From: Bradyrhizobium manausense | GTDB lineage: Bacteria > Pseudomonadota > Alphaproteobacteria > Rhizobiales > Xanthobacteraceae | DNA: 64,000 nt | Assembly: GCF_018131105.1 (NCBI RefSeq) | Contig: NZ_JAFCJI010000001.1 | Location: 1,178,001-1,242,000, forward strand | Direction of reading: 5' to 3' | In this document: piece after piece, positions 29,045-37,298 of the stretch | How positions within the stretch are numbered: position 1 is the first letter of the stretch | Layout of the letters: each line of letters starts with the position of its first letter | Position numbers and translations under genes: made by a program | Notes under the pieces: generated by a model | Told to the model about the DNA's origin: nothing | Seen by the model: the letters and a program-made list of their open reading frames with translations, nothing else | Databases searched by the model: none

Positions 29045-29605
29045 TCACTTAAAAATTTCACAAACCGTCGGATGCCCATCGACGATGGGATCCGCATCCT
29101 GTGTTGAGACAGCGTGCCACCAGGCGTCCAGGGCGCTGCGGTCGCAGCCGAGCTTGACGCTCATGCCGCCGGCGAACTTGATCCAGTCGGCGAAGTGATC
29201 CTGCCCGACCGCGATCAGCACGGGAATGTCGGCATCGAGCGCGCGCTCGATCAGGTAAGACAGGCCCTTGCCGTCGCGCTCGCGCTTGCCGAAGCGGTTG
29301 ATGATGACGAGGTCGGCGCCATGCGAGAGCGCGTCCGCGATCCGAGTGCCCGCATTCTGCAGCCGCGCGAGATCGAGGCGGCAGCCTTGAGCCGTCGGAT
29401 CGAAATCCTGCGCGAGCAGAAGCTTCTCGCCGCTGTGAAGCAGAATGGCGGAGAGGCTGGAATCGGCGCATTGGCCGGCCTGCACCATGCCGATGACGCG
29501 CTTGCCTCGGGCGATCAAATCGGCGGCGAAATCGCGCAGGGCGGCGTCGGGGTCCTGATGCTTCTCGTAGACGAGGGCGGCGAGGTCGCATTGCGCATCG
29601 AACAT
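29045..29605 (-). CDS. DUF2478 protein (possible NTPase-like, molybdenum-linked)
   Basis: A 186-residue cytoplasmic protein. It opens CDLAALVYEKHQDPDAALRDF, then GKRVIGMVQAGQ, GEKLLLAQ and DLVIINRFGKRERDGKGL, the strand-loop pattern of DUF2478. From general knowledge these proteins often occur near molybdate transport and ModE genes, although I cannot check that here; two ModE-type regulators lie 2-3 kb away. No Walker A motif is evident. It lies 71 bases downstream of an aldehyde dehydrogenase in the same direction, with a strong hairpin between. Confidence 0.75.
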   Translation of the reverse strand: MFDAQCDLAALVYEKHQDPDAALRDFAADLIARGKRVIGMVQAGQCADSSLSAILLHSGEKLLLAQDFDPTAQGCRLDLARLQNAGTRIADALSHGADLVIINRFGKRERDGKGLSYLIERALDADIPVLIAVGQDHFADWIKFAGGMSVKLGCDRSALDAWWHAVSTQDADPIVDGHPTVCEIFK

Positions 29606-29638
29606 GGTCCGCCTCCGTTTTGCTTATCAGAACAGATC

Positions 29639-29666
29639 GGGGCCGCGGCGGTTCCGCCGCGACCCC
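29639..29666 (-). terminator. Hairpin between aldehyde dehydrogenase and DUF2478 genes
   Basis: On the minus strand GGGGTCGCGGCG-GAAC-CGCCGCGGCCCC forms a 12-pair stem with one mismatch, 10 bases after the stop of the gene at 29677. Only scattered T residues follow, so it may end part of the transcripts or protect the mRNA end. Confidence 0.6.
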
Positions 29667-29676
29667 GGCTTTCGGA

Positions 29677-31086
29677 TCAGGGCGCGGGCGGGCCGTTGAT
29701 GATCTGGAGCTGGGTGAATTCGGCGAGGCCTTCCTCGGCGAACTCGGTGCCGATACCCGACTGCTTGGCGCCGCCGAACGGAATGTGCGGGGCCATGTCG
29801 AGATGCTTGTTGATCCAGACTGTACCGGACTCCAGGCGCGTCGCAACCTCATGGGCGCGGTTGATGTCGGATGACCAGACCGAGGCGCCGAGGCCGTAGG
29901 TCGTGGCGTTGGCGCGGCGGATCACGTCATCCTTGTCGGAATATTTGATCAGCGGCAGCACCGGCCCGAACTGCTCCTCGTCGACCAGCTTCGAGCCTTC
30001 CTTGATGTCGCGCACGATGGTGGGCTCGATGAAATAGCCGGGCCGGTCCATCGCGGCGCCGCCGGCCACCACCTTGCCGTTCTTGTGCGCGTCCTCGAGG
30101 AACGTCTTCACCTTCTCGTACTGCATCTTGTTCTGCAGCGGCCCGAGCTTGGTGCCCTGCTTGGAGCCGTCGTCGACCACGGTGCTCCTGGCGATCGCAA
30201 CCAGTTCGTCGCAGAGCTCGTCATAGACGGACTCATGCACGTAGAGCCGCTTGATGGCGAGGCAGACCTGGCCGGAGTTCTGGAACGCGCCCTCGAAGAT
30301 GCCGGGCGCGACCTGCTTCGGGTCGACGTCGTCGAGCACGATGCCGGCATCGTTGCCGCCGAGCTCGAGCGTGATGCGCTTGAGCGTCTGCGCCGCGCTC
30401 GCCATCACCTTCTGGCCCGTGGCGGTGGAGCCCGTGAAGGAAATTTTGCGGATGTCGGGATGCTTGGTCATCTCGCCGCCGAGATCGTTGGCGTCGGTGA
30501 TGAAGTTGAGCACGCCCTTCGGCACGACGTCTTTGATCAACTCGGCGAAGCGAAGGGAGGAGAGCGGCGTGGTCGGCGCGGGCTTCACGATCAGCGTGTT
30601 GCCGGCGATCAGCGCAGAGGGCAGCTTGAACGCGAGGATCAGGAGCGGGTAGTTCCAGGGGATGATGGCGCCGACGACGCCGAGCGGGCGGCGATAAGCC
30701 TCGACCTTGCGGTCGCCGGAGGCCTCGATGACCTTCATCGGCAGATCGAGCGAGCCGAGATAGCGGAAGAACGCGGCCATGCCGAGCACTTCGCCGGTGG
30801 CGTCCGCCAACGGCTTGCCCTGTTCGCTCGTGAGCAGGCGCGCGAGCTCGCCCGAATTGGCCTCGATCACATCGGCCATCTTCATCACGACCTTGCGGCG
30901 ATCCTCGATCGAGGTCGCGGCCCAGGCCGGGAAGGCGGCCTTCGCTGCGGCGACGGCGGTATCGAGCTGCGATTTCGAGGCGCGCGGGCACTGTGCCACC
31001 ACCTCTTCGGTCGCGGGATTGAGAACCGGCATCATCATGTCGCCCGGCACCATCTTGCCGTCGATGAGAAGATTGAAGTCACTCAT
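29677..31086 (-). CDS. NAD(P)-dependent aldehyde dehydrogenase (1)
   Basis: A 469-residue soluble dehydrogenase oxidising an aldehyde to its acid. GVVGAIIPWNYPL (oxyanion Asn) near 140, SFTGSTATGQ for the nucleotide near 220, general base Glu in LELGGND near 243 and nucleophile Cys in NSGQVCLAIKR near 277 are all intact; residues SGIGTEFAEEGLAEFTQ end the fold. It is slightly shorter than the usual 480-500. Divergent from the unknown gene at 31268, with two ModE-operator-like dyads between them, one 40 bases upstream of its ATG. Substrate not known. Confidence 0.9.
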   Translation of the reverse strand: MSDFNLLIDGKMVPGDMMMPVLNPATEEVVAQCPRASKSQLDTAVAAAKAAFPAWAATSIEDRRKVVMKMADVIEANSGELARLLTSEQGKPLADATGEVLGMAAFFRYLGSLDLPMKVIEASGDRKVEAYRRPLGVVGAIIPWNYPLLILAFKLPSALIAGNTLIVKPAPTTPLSSLRFAELIKDVVPKGVLNFITDANDLGGEMTKHPDIRKISFTGSTATGQKVMASAAQTLKRITLELGGNDAGIVLDDVDPKQVAPGIFEGAFQNSGQVCLAIKRLYVHESVYDELCDELVAIARSTVVDDGSKQGTKLGPLQNKMQYEKVKTFLEDAHKNGKVVAGGAAMDRPGYFIEPTIVRDIKEGSKLVDEEQFGPVLPLIKYSDKDDVIRRANATTYGLGASVWSSDINRAHEVATRLESGTVWINKHLDMAPHIPFGGAKQSGIGTEFAEEGLAEFTQLQIINGPPAP

Positions 31087-31125
31087 AGGCTTTGCGCTCC
31101 CTTTGCAAAACGGGCCGTTCGGGCC

Positions 31126-31152
31126 TCGTTATATCGAGGCATATATCACGAT
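31126..31152. promoter_or_regulatory. ModE-operator-like dyad 1
   Basis: TCGTTATAT-CGAGGC-ATATATCACGAT. Known ModE boxes are built from the half-site TCG(C/T)TATAT facing its complement across about six bases; the left arm matches exactly and the right arm matches with one inserted base. It is 40-66 bases upstream of the aldehyde dehydrogenase start at 31086. Confidence 0.55.
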
Positions 31153-31221
31153 CGGGCCCGGCGGGCCATGGCGGTGGAATCGATCAATTCCGGAAAAAGC
31201 GGCTGGACGCGACTGGACTAG

Positions 31222-31247
31222 TCGATATATCGTAACGGATATAGCGA
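31222..31247. promoter_or_regulatory. ModE-operator-like dyad 2
   Basis: TCGATATATC-GTAACG-GATATAGCGA. The two ten-base arms are inverted copies with one mismatch (TCGATATATC against TCGCTATATC) and a six-base spacer, the spacing seen in molybdate-responsive ModE boxes. It ends 20 bases before the ATG at 31268. Confidence 0.58.
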
Positions 31248-31267
31248 AGTGCGTTTCGGGACTGACG

Positions 31268-31645
31268 ATGGAAATCAAGGTGAGGCAGCTCACGACCTGC
31301 GAGGTCGCAGCCGATGGCGGTGCGATCTCGCTGGGCTTCGAGGATGTGTCGGGGACCAACGCCGCCGTCAGCGTCTCGCTCAACCAGGTCGGCGCGCTGA
31401 TCATGACGTTGCCGGGCTTGCTCGAAGCGGCGCTCAAGGTGCGCTACGGCGACCAGAGCCTGCGCTACGCCTATCCGCTGGCGTCCTGGGTGCTGGAACA
31501 ATCCACCGACACGAGCCAGCGCATCATCACGTTGGAGACCGAGGACGGTTTCAAGGTTCGCTTCTCGATCCCCAGGGACGAGCAGAGCCTGCTGGGAGAA
31601 GCGCTGACCCAGCCAATGCCTGAAATGACCGTGCGGCCGAACTGA
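31268..31645 (+). CDS. Conserved-looking protein of unknown function
   Basis: 125 residues, soluble, mostly beta by appearance: MEIKVRQLTTCEVAADGG, SLGFEDVSGTNAAVSVSLNQ, then ITLETEDGFKVRFSIPRDE. I recognise no domain. The start ATG 31268 sits 20 bases after a ModE-like dyad, so the gene may be under the same control as the divergent aldehyde dehydrogenase. Its stop is three bases from the stop of the ModE-type regulator on the other strand. Confidence 0.75.
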   Translation: MEIKVRQLTTCEVAADGGAISLGFEDVSGTNAAVSVSLNQVGALIMTLPGLLEAALKVRYGDQSLRYAYPLASWVLEQSTDTSQRIITLETEDGFKVRFSIPRDEQSLLGEALTQPMPEMTVRPN

Positions 31646-31648
31646 CAG

Positions 31649-32026
31649 CTAGGAGGATTTGCGCGAACGGGTGATGTCGCCCTTGAGCGCTTCCAGATCC
31701 TTGTGCACCGCGCGTGCGGCGTCGCGCTCGATCTTCCGGTAGCGCGCCACCAGTTTTTCGCCGAACGCCGTCAGCATTGCGCCGCCGCCGTTCTTGCCGC
31801 CGGCCTGCGGCTCAACGGCGGGATGTCTGCAGATCCGGTTGATCTCGTCGACGAGATCCCAGGCACGCTTGTACGACATGTCCATGGCGCGGCCGGCTCC
31901 TGAGATCGAGCCTTGTTCGCGGATCTGCTCCAGAAGTTCGATCTTGCCTGGCCCGATCCGGTCCTCGCCGTCGAGGTCGATGCGAAGACTGAGCTGGGGA
32001 AGCGATTTGGCGCTCGCGCGCGGCAT
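31649..32026 (-). CDS. ModE-type DNA-binding protein lacking the molybdate-binding domain
   Basis: 125 residues forming only the N-terminal winged helix of ModE: GPGKIELLEQIREQGSISGAGRAMDMSYKRAWDLVDE read in parts at residues 25-60, with MSYKRAWDLV being the recognition helix, and GGKNGGGAMLTAFGEKLV for the wing. The C-terminal Mop (TOBE) domains that bind molybdate in full-length ModE are absent, which is common in alphaproteobacteria, where short forms may respond through other proteins. The likely targets are the two dyads at 31126 and 31222. Confidence 0.88.
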   Translation of the reverse strand: MPRASAKSLPQLSLRIDLDGEDRIGPGKIELLEQIREQGSISGAGRAMDMSYKRAWDLVDEINRICRHPAVEPQAGGKNGGGAMLTAFGEKLVARYRKIERDAARAVHKDLEALKGDITRSRKSS

Positions 32027-32105
32027 GCTGCGGTCTCTTGAATGGTTCTAAACGCAGATTGCCATTCTTGCCCGTCGCGAACAAGGTGAATGCGGAATGC
32101 CGCGC

Positions 32106-33188
32106 TCACCGCACGGCATGCATCTCCAGAAATGCCTTCACGCCGGTCACGGTGCCGGTGTCGGACGCCGTATAGCCGGGCAGGGTGGCGATCGCCGCGC
32201 GGAAATCGTGACTGCGGATGATGTCGAGGATGCGCCGCATCGGCTCCGTCTCGAGAAAGGCGCGCTTGCAGACGAAGAAATAATCCTCGGTGAGGATGCG
32301 AATGAAGTCGAGGCCGAATTGGCGGGCGGCCGCCTCGACACCGAAGCACGCATCGGCCATGCCGCTCGCGACATAGGCCGCGACCGCGGCGTGGGTGAAT
32401 TCGATCTGCTGGGCGCCGTTGATCTTGCTTTCGTCGGTGCCGTTTGCCGCGAGCAGTTGATCGAACAAAAGCCGTGTGCCGGAATCGTGATCGCGGTTGA
32501 CGAAGCGGACGTTCGGCTTGGTGAGATCATCGAGTGACGCGATGCGCAAGGGGTTGCCGCGCGCGACCATCAGCCCCATCTCGCGCGTCACGAAATTGAT
32601 GACGCGATCTTCGCGCGGATCGAGCCATTCACGTGCGGCCTTGATGCCTTGCGCGCGCAATGCGCCGTGCGGCAGATGCAGGCCGGAGAGGTCGCAGGCG
32701 CCCTGCGCCAGCGAGACCAGCGAATGCTGGTTGCTGACATAGCGCAGATCGACGCCGATGCCCGGCTCGCGGTCGAGAAATTCGCGCAGCTTTGCCACCG
32801 CAAAGCCGTGGCTCGCATGCACCCGGATCACGGAAGGGCGCTGCTCGAGGAACGGCTTGATCTCGCTCGCGAGTTCCTGCGCGAGGTTTTCGAGCTGCGG
32901 GCCGAGCCGCGCCTGCATGCGCTCGCCGGCCCACACCAGCCGCTCGCCGAACGGCGTGAGCTTCGAGCCTTTGCCGCGCTGGGTTTCGACCAGAGGCGTT
33001 CCGAAGAACTCCGACCATTGCTCGATCAGATTCCACACATGCCGGTAGGACAGCTGTGCGTCGCTCGCCGCGCTCGTGATCTTCCCGGTCTTCCGGATCT
33101 CGTTGAGGACGCCCAGCATGACGACGACGGTGCGCGGGCTGCCCTCGCGGCGAAACCGCCAGACGGCCTCGATCTCGATCTGAAGCAT
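32106..33188 (-). CDS. One-component regulator: ModE-type HTH fused to COG1910-type periplasmic-binding-like domain
   Basis: 360 residues. The first 110 form a ModE-like winged helix (SAASDAQLSYRHVWNLIEQW and KGSKLTPFGERLVWAGERM); residues about 120-350 form a two-lobed binding-protein fold of the COG1910/PBP_like type, here cytoplasmic, with HASHGFAV, NRDHDSGTRLLFDQLL and VASGMADACFGVEAAA. COG1910 domains are described as molybdate-binding, so an oxyanion or small-molecule sensor is likely. It is divergent from aldehyde dehydrogenase 2 at 33302 and lies 79 bases upstream of the short ModE-type gene. Confidence 0.87.
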   Translation of the reverse strand: MLQIEIEAVWRFRREGSPRTVVVMLGVLNEIRKTGKITSAASDAQLSYRHVWNLIEQWSEFFGTPLVETQRGKGSKLTPFGERLVWAGERMQARLGPQLENLAQELASEIKPFLEQRPSVIRVHASHGFAVAKLREFLDREPGIGVDLRYVSNQHSLVSLAQGACDLSGLHLPHGALRAQGIKAAREWLDPREDRVINFVTREMGLMVARGNPLRIASLDDLTKPNVRFVNRDHDSGTRLLFDQLLAANGTDESKINGAQQIEFTHAAVAAYVASGMADACFGVEAAARQFGLDFIRILTEDYFFVCKRAFLETEPMRRILDIIRSHDFRAAIATLPGYTASDTGTVTGVKAFLEMHAVR

Positions 33189-33198
33189 CCGATCTCCT

Positions 33199-33216
33199 TA
33201 TGAACTGCGCTTCATA
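33199..33216. promoter_or_regulatory. Dyad TATGAA-N6-TTCATA in front of the HTH/PBP regulator
   Basis: Perfect six-base arms TATGAA and TTCATA flank CTGCGC. It ends close to the regulator start at 33188 and overlaps where its leader or promoter should be, so autoregulation is a fair guess. The N6 spacing matches that of ModE-type operators. Confidence 0.45.
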
Positions 33217-33271
33217 TATTGGGTTTTCATTTGCAAACCATATCATATTTACTCGCACAAATTGGCGCCTA

Positions 33272-33287
33272 ATCTGGCATACCAGAT
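33272..33287. promoter_or_regulatory. Dyad ATCTGG-CATA-CCAGAT in front of aldehyde dehydrogenase 2
   Basis: A perfect palindrome with a four-base centre, directly before the SD AGGAGG at 33289. The core TGG-N4-CCA resembles operators of GntR/FadR-type repressors rather than ModE sites. Confidence 0.5.
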
Positions 33288-33301
33288 CAGGAGGAAATAT
33301 G

Positions 33302-34786
33302 ATGTCTGTTGCATATGACTTTGTGCATTCCCCGGCCAGCGAGTTCATGGCCCGACCGCAGCATCTGCTCATCGACGGCCGCCGCGTCCCCGCCTGCTCC
33401 GGACGCATGTTCAAGTCCCTCAATCCCGCCACCGGGCAGGTCATTGCCACCGTCGCCGAAGGCGGCGAGGTCGATGTCGAGCATGCGGTCGCCGCCGCGC
33501 GCCGCGCCTTCGAGGGCCCGTGGCGCACGATGCGCGCCTCCGAGCGTGGCCAGATCCTGCTGCGCTGGGCGGATCTGCTCAGGCGTAACGCCGACGAGAT
33601 CATCGAGCTCGAGTCGATCGATGCCGGCAAGCCGATTTCGGCGACAATGCGCCAGGACTTTCCGGCTGCCGTCGACACGCTGACCTACTACGCCGGCTGG
33701 GCCGACAAGATCGGCGGCGACGTCGTGCCGGTGCGCGACGATGCCTTGACTTACACCATGCGCGAACCGGTCGGCGTGGTCGCGGCGATCGTGCCGTGGA
33801 ATTTCCCCCTGATGATCGGGATGTGGAAGCTCGCGCCGGCACTGGCCTGCGGCTGCACCATCGTGATGAAGCCGGCCGAGCTGACCTCGCTGTCGGCGCT
33901 GCGCATCGCCGAGCTCGCACTCGAAGCGGGCCTGCCGAAGGGCGTCTTCAATGTCGTGACGGGGCCGGGCCGCGTCGTCGGCGACGCTCTGGTCAACCAC
34001 CCCGACGTCGACAAGGTGACTTTCACCGGCTCGCCGGGCGTGGGCCGCGGGATCATGAAAGGCGCCGCCAGCAACTTCAAGCGCGTGTCGCTCGAGCTTG
34101 GCGGCAAGTCGGCCAACGTGATTTTCGACGACGCCGATCTTGAAGCGGCCAGCAAGGCTGCGGCCTCCGGCATCTTCTTCAACGCCGGCCAGGTCTGCTC
34201 GGCCGGCTCGCGCGTGCTTGTGCAGGAGAAGGCTTATGACGAGGTCGTCGAACGTCTCGCCGCGCGCGCGAAGTCGATCAAAACGGGCGATCCGCTCGAC
34301 CGCAAGACGGCGCTGGGACCTGTGATCTCCGAGAAGCAGATGAGGTCGATCCTCGACTATGTCGACATCGGCCAGAAGGAGGGCGCCAGGCTCGTCGCCG
34401 GTGGCGAGCGGGTCGGCGAGCGCGGCTATTTCATCAGCCCGACGGTGTTCGCAGATGTCGCCCACGAGATGCGGATCTCGCAGGAGGAAATCTTCGGCCC
34501 CGTCGTCAGCGTCATCAAGTTCAAGGACGAGGCGGATGCCTTGCGGATCGCCAACGGCACGGCCTACAGCCTCGCCGCCGGCGTCTGGAGCCGCGACATC
34601 GGCAAGCTGCAGCGCTTCGCCAAGCGGGCGCGCGCCGGCACGGTGTGGATGAACACCTATGGCTACACCGACGTACGCCTGCCCTGGGGCGGCGAGCGCG
34701 ACTCCGGCCTCGGCCGCGAGCACGGCACTGCCGCGCTCGACAATTTCACCGAGCCCAAGGCTGTGTGGATGAATCTGGCCGTTTGA
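33302..34786 (+). CDS. NAD(P)-dependent aldehyde dehydrogenase (2), betaine/aminobutyraldehyde type
   Basis: A 494-residue aldehyde dehydrogenase with all catalytic residues: VAAIVPWNFPL near 165, TFTGSPGVGRGI near 240, Glu in LELGGKS near 263 and Cys in NAGQVCSAGSR near 298. It resembles betaine aldehyde and gamma-(glutamylamino)butyraldehyde dehydrogenases more than the gene at 29677. AGGAGG at 33289-33294 favours ATG 33302 over ATG 33299. Divergent from the HTH/PBP regulator with 110 bases between; a strong terminator follows. Confidence 0.9.
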   Translation: MSVAYDFVHSPASEFMARPQHLLIDGRRVPACSGRMFKSLNPATGQVIATVAEGGEVDVEHAVAAARRAFEGPWRTMRASERGQILLRWADLLRRNADEIIELESIDAGKPISATMRQDFPAAVDTLTYYAGWADKIGGDVVPVRDDALTYTMREPVGVVAAIVPWNFPLMIGMWKLAPALACGCTIVMKPAELTSLSALRIAELALEAGLPKGVFNVVTGPGRVVGDALVNHPDVDKVTFTGSPGVGRGIMKGAASNFKRVSLELGGKSANVIFDDADLEAASKAAASGIFFNAGQVCSAGSRVLVQEKAYDEVVERLAARAKSIKTGDPLDRKTALGPVISEKQMRSILDYVDIGQKEGARLVAGGERVGERGYFISPTVFADVAHEMRISQEEIFGPVVSVIKFKDEADALRIANGTAYSLAAGVWSRDIGKLQRFAKRARAGTVWMNTYGYTDVRLPWGGERDSGLGREHGTAALDNFTEPKAVWMNLAV

Positions 34787-34809
34787 TAACCTCCCGATCG
34801 GCCAATCCT

Positions 34810-34846
34810 GAGCCCGCCTGACCCCGGTCAGGCGGGCTCTCTTTTT
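34810..34846 (+). terminator. Intrinsic terminator of aldehyde dehydrogenase 2
   Basis: Perfect 14-base-pair stem GAGCCCGCCTGACC / GGTCAGGCGGGCTC with a two-base central gap, followed by TCTTTTT. Confidence 0.92.
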
Positions 34847-34970
34847 GAAATCGATCAAATTGTCTGCATTCCGCTCAGCGGGGGCAAACCCTGCGGACAA
34901 GAAGGCCAGCGCCTTAAACCTCGGCTTTGGAACCGGCGTGCATCCTCACGCAAAAAGCCGGGGCATCAAC

Positions 34971-35234
34971 ATGTCTGTTCTCAAGGAGGTCGTCGCAGCG
35001 GTCGCGGGAGTCTACGCGCTCCTGTTTGTCTGCGACGCATTGTTCGGGGTTGGCGAAGCACGCTTCGACGATTCCTATTACAGCGCCAGCTTCTACGCGC
35101 CGAAGCCAAGGGAATTCCGTTTCGCAGACGGGACCACGCCGGCCGCACGCGTCAGCGACGCCTTCGCGCAATTCTCTGCAGCCGAGGCCAGGCCGAACAA
35201 GCGCTACTCGTCGCTGACGACGATCATCCGCTAG
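34971..35234 (+). CDS. Small exported or membrane-anchored protein of unknown function
   Basis: 87 residues, beginning MSVLKEVVAAVAGVYALLF, a single N-terminal hydrophobic segment (about 8-26), then a soluble part rich in Phe, Tyr and Ala: FDDSYYSASFYAPKPREF. No known domain. The frame is open further upstream, but the leader there is rich in basic and polar residues and the hydrophobic start plus CAAC-ATG with upstream GGGGC is preferred. It converges with the COG4705-type gene at 35231, overlapping it by four bases. Confidence 0.65.
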   Translation: MSVLKEVVAAVAGVYALLFVCDALFGVGEARFDDSYYSASFYAPKPREFRFADGTTPAARVSDAFAQFSAAEARPNKRYSSLTTIIR

Positions 35235-36019
35235 GCGCGTTCGGCCGCATGGCCGCCGGAATGCTGTCCGGCGCGCTGTGGGATCAGCAGCAGGCAGACC
35301 ACCATGAACGCCGCGATCACGGCGGAGGCCAGCGGCCGGCTCAGCGCCAGCCCGCCATGATCGAGCGGCTTGTCGAGGAAATCGCCGACGGTCGCGCCGA
35401 GCGGACGCGTCAGGATGAACGCGATCCAGAACAGCGTGACACGTGAGATGCGGGTCCAGACATACAGCGCGGCGATGACGGCAAGCCCGGCCGCAAAGAT
35501 CAGCGCGCCGCCGCGATAGCCCATGTCGCCGGTATCGGCGATCCAGTCGCCGAGCGCGGTGCCGAGTGTCTGCGAGAAGGTGATCGCGCCCCAGTAGAAG
35601 GCCTCGACCCGCGGACTGCTGACGCTGTTGACCGAGATCGTTCCCTCCGCGCGATACCAGAGGCCGAGCACCAGCACGAGACAGGCGAGGAGCAGCGTCG
35701 ATCCGCCGGTGTAGCCGATGCCGAGCGAGCGGTCGGCGAAATCGGCCATCGTGGTGCCGAAGGTGGTCGAGGCCACGATGGTCGCCCAATACAACGCCGG
35801 GTGAAACTTGCTCGCGCGGATCTGCGCGGCGACGAGAACGATCATTGCCGCCAGGAACAGGCATGTGCCCGCGAGATAGCCCCAGTTCAACGTCATCGTG
35901 ACGGTGTCGCCGCCAGTCTCGCCCAGCGTCGTGGCAGCGATCTTGATGATCCAGAAGCCGAGCGTGACTTCGGGGACCTTGCTTTCGCTGACGAGGTTGC
36001 TGTTCGTGTAATCGTCCAT
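35231..36019 (-). CDS. COG4705-type multi-spanning membrane protein, paralogue A
   Basis: 262 residues with about eight hydrophobic segments. It contains two related halves: LGFWIIKIAATTLGETGGD and later AFYWGAITFSQTLGTALGDWIAD, with LTRPLGATVGDFLDKP near the end. The repeated T-x-G-(D/E)-x-x-(A/G)-D pattern in the middle of membrane helices is typical of this uncharacterised family. AGAGGAT precedes ATG 36019. Close paralogue of the gene at 36549, with a small exported protein between. The divergent two-component system suggests inducible expression. Confidence 0.82.
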   Translation of the reverse strand: MDDYTNSNLVSESKVPEVTLGFWIIKIAATTLGETGGDTVTMTLNWGYLAGTCLFLAAMIVLVAAQIRASKFHPALYWATIVASTTFGTTMADFADRSLGIGYTGGSTLLLACLVLVLGLWYRAEGTISVNSVSSPRVEAFYWGAITFSQTLGTALGDWIADTGDMGYRGGALIFAAGLAVIAALYVWTRISRVTLFWIAFILTRPLGATVGDFLDKPLDHGGLALSRPLASAVIAAFMVVCLLLIPQRAGQHSGGHAAERA

Positions 36020-36087
36020 GATATCCTCTTTGCTGTGCCGACCGCGAACCTGTGCTTGCGGCTGGCAGGAAGCGATGTGTGCCAGCC

Positions 36088-36489
36088 TCAAGCCTTGGCG
36101 ACGCCATCCATGACGGCGAGCAGATCGGTGATCGCCTGCTTGCACTTTGCGGCGTCCGGCGTGCTTGCGCGCAACGCTTCCAGCGCGCGGTCGATCGCCT
36201 TGTCGACGGTGTGCCAGTCGGCCGCCGCGCGCGGCTTCAAGCCCGCTTCGGCTTCGTCCCACTTGGTCTCGAGATCCTTGATCCTGGTCCTGGCGCCGGG
36301 GAGGTCGCCCCTGTCGATCAGCGCGGCGACATCGACAACGATGGTGCGGAAAGGCGAGAGGTCGCCGAGCTTCGCGGTCGCGGCTTTCGCGAGCGGCACG
36401 AAAACGAACCGCTGACTTGCACGCATGTTGGGTTCGCCGGTGAAGGTCGTGAGCAGGCCGACGGCTACGGCGGTAGCGAGTTTCATCAC
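36088..36489 (-). CDS. Small exported helical protein of unknown function
   Basis: 133 residues. A short hydrophobic N-terminus ([16 protein letters not shown]) may be a signal peptide. The rest is predicted helical: [53 protein letters not shown] and a single Cys near the end. AGGAG lies seven bases before GTG 36489; ATG 36486 is the other option. It lies between the two COG4705-type genes and is probably co-transcribed with them. Confidence 0.68.
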   Translation of the reverse strand: MMKLATAVAVGLLTTFTGEPNMRASQRFVFVPLAKAATAKLGDLSPFRTIVVDVAALIDRGDLPGARTRIKDLETKWDEAEAGLKPRAAADWHTVDKAIDRALEALRASTPDAAKCKQAITDLLAVMDGVAKA

Positions 36490-36548
36490 GCTAATTCTCC
36501 TGGTGTGGCTCCTGCACCATGCAGGCAGCGTTGAAGTTTGCGTTGGAA

Positions 36549-37298
36549 TTACTGCGCTGGATCAGCCCGGCGTGCTCCTTCGCCCTCGAACGTCACCCAA
36601 GCGACGAGGCCGACGATCACGGTGAGGAAGACGATGCTGGTCTGGATGGTCCCGAGCCCGATGCCGCCATACTCGCGGGCCTGTGACAGAAGATCGCCGA
36701 GGGAGGCGCCGAGCGGACGGGTGAGAATGTAGGCGAGCCAGAAGGTGAGGACGGGGTGGCCACCGATGTAATAGGTCGCAGTGACTGCCACGATCAGCAC
36801 GCCGAAGGCGACGACGCCGAGCTGGAAGCCGAGACCGAGCGCTTCCGTCGCAAGATCACCTGCCGCAGTGCCGAGCGCGAAGGTGAACAGGATCGCTATC
36901 CAGTAGAACAACTCGCGCTTGGTTGTGACGATGCTGTGAATCGACAGCGTGCGCTCGGCGCCGTACCAGACCGCAAAGGTCGCCGCGAGCGCGCAGGCGA
37001 AGGCGGCGGTGCTGATGTAGAGACTGATCTCGAGCTTGTCGGTGAGGAGATCGGTAAGCTGTGTGCCGACGATGCTGACGAGCACGACGGTGAGCCAGTA
37101 GATCCAGGGTATATAGGCGCGGCGGCTGAACTGAAGCAGGAGGGTGGCGATGAGCAGGCCGGTCATGAAGATTGCAGTCAGGCTGGCGCCGAGGCCGACA
37201 TGTACCGCGAGATAGTCGGCGCCGGTTTCGCCGACGGTGGTCGATAGGATCTTGATGACCCAGAAGATCGCGGTGGCCTCTGGAACCTTGTTCAGCAT
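36549..37298 (-). CDS. COG4705-type multi-spanning membrane protein, paralogue B
   Basis: About 249 residues with eight hydrophobic segments. It shares the family pattern with paralogue [49 protein letters not shown] and [13 protein letters not shown]. Start ATG 37298 (MLNKVPEA aligns with paralogue A); a TTG at 37352 extends it by 18 residues. First gene of the three-gene unit, divergent from the response regulator; the spacer of roughly 220 bases must hold both promoters. Confidence 0.82.
   Translation of the reverse strand: MLNKVPEATAIFWVIKILSTTVGETGADYLAVHVGLGASLTAIFMTGLLIATLLLQFSRRAYIPWIYWLTVVLVSIVGTQLTDLLTDKLEISLYISTAAFACALAATFAVWYGAERTLSIHSIVTTKRELFYWIAILFTFALGTAAGDLATEALGLGFQLGVVAFGVLIVAVTATYYIGGHPVLTFWLAYILTRPLGASLGDLLSQAREYGGIGLGTIQTSIVFLTVIVGLVAWVTFEGEGARRADPAQ

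Noticed and set aside
33287..34900. 537-codon minus-strand open frame antisense to aldehyde dehydrogenase 2
   Set aside because: Shadow frame; the sense strand has every catalytic motif.
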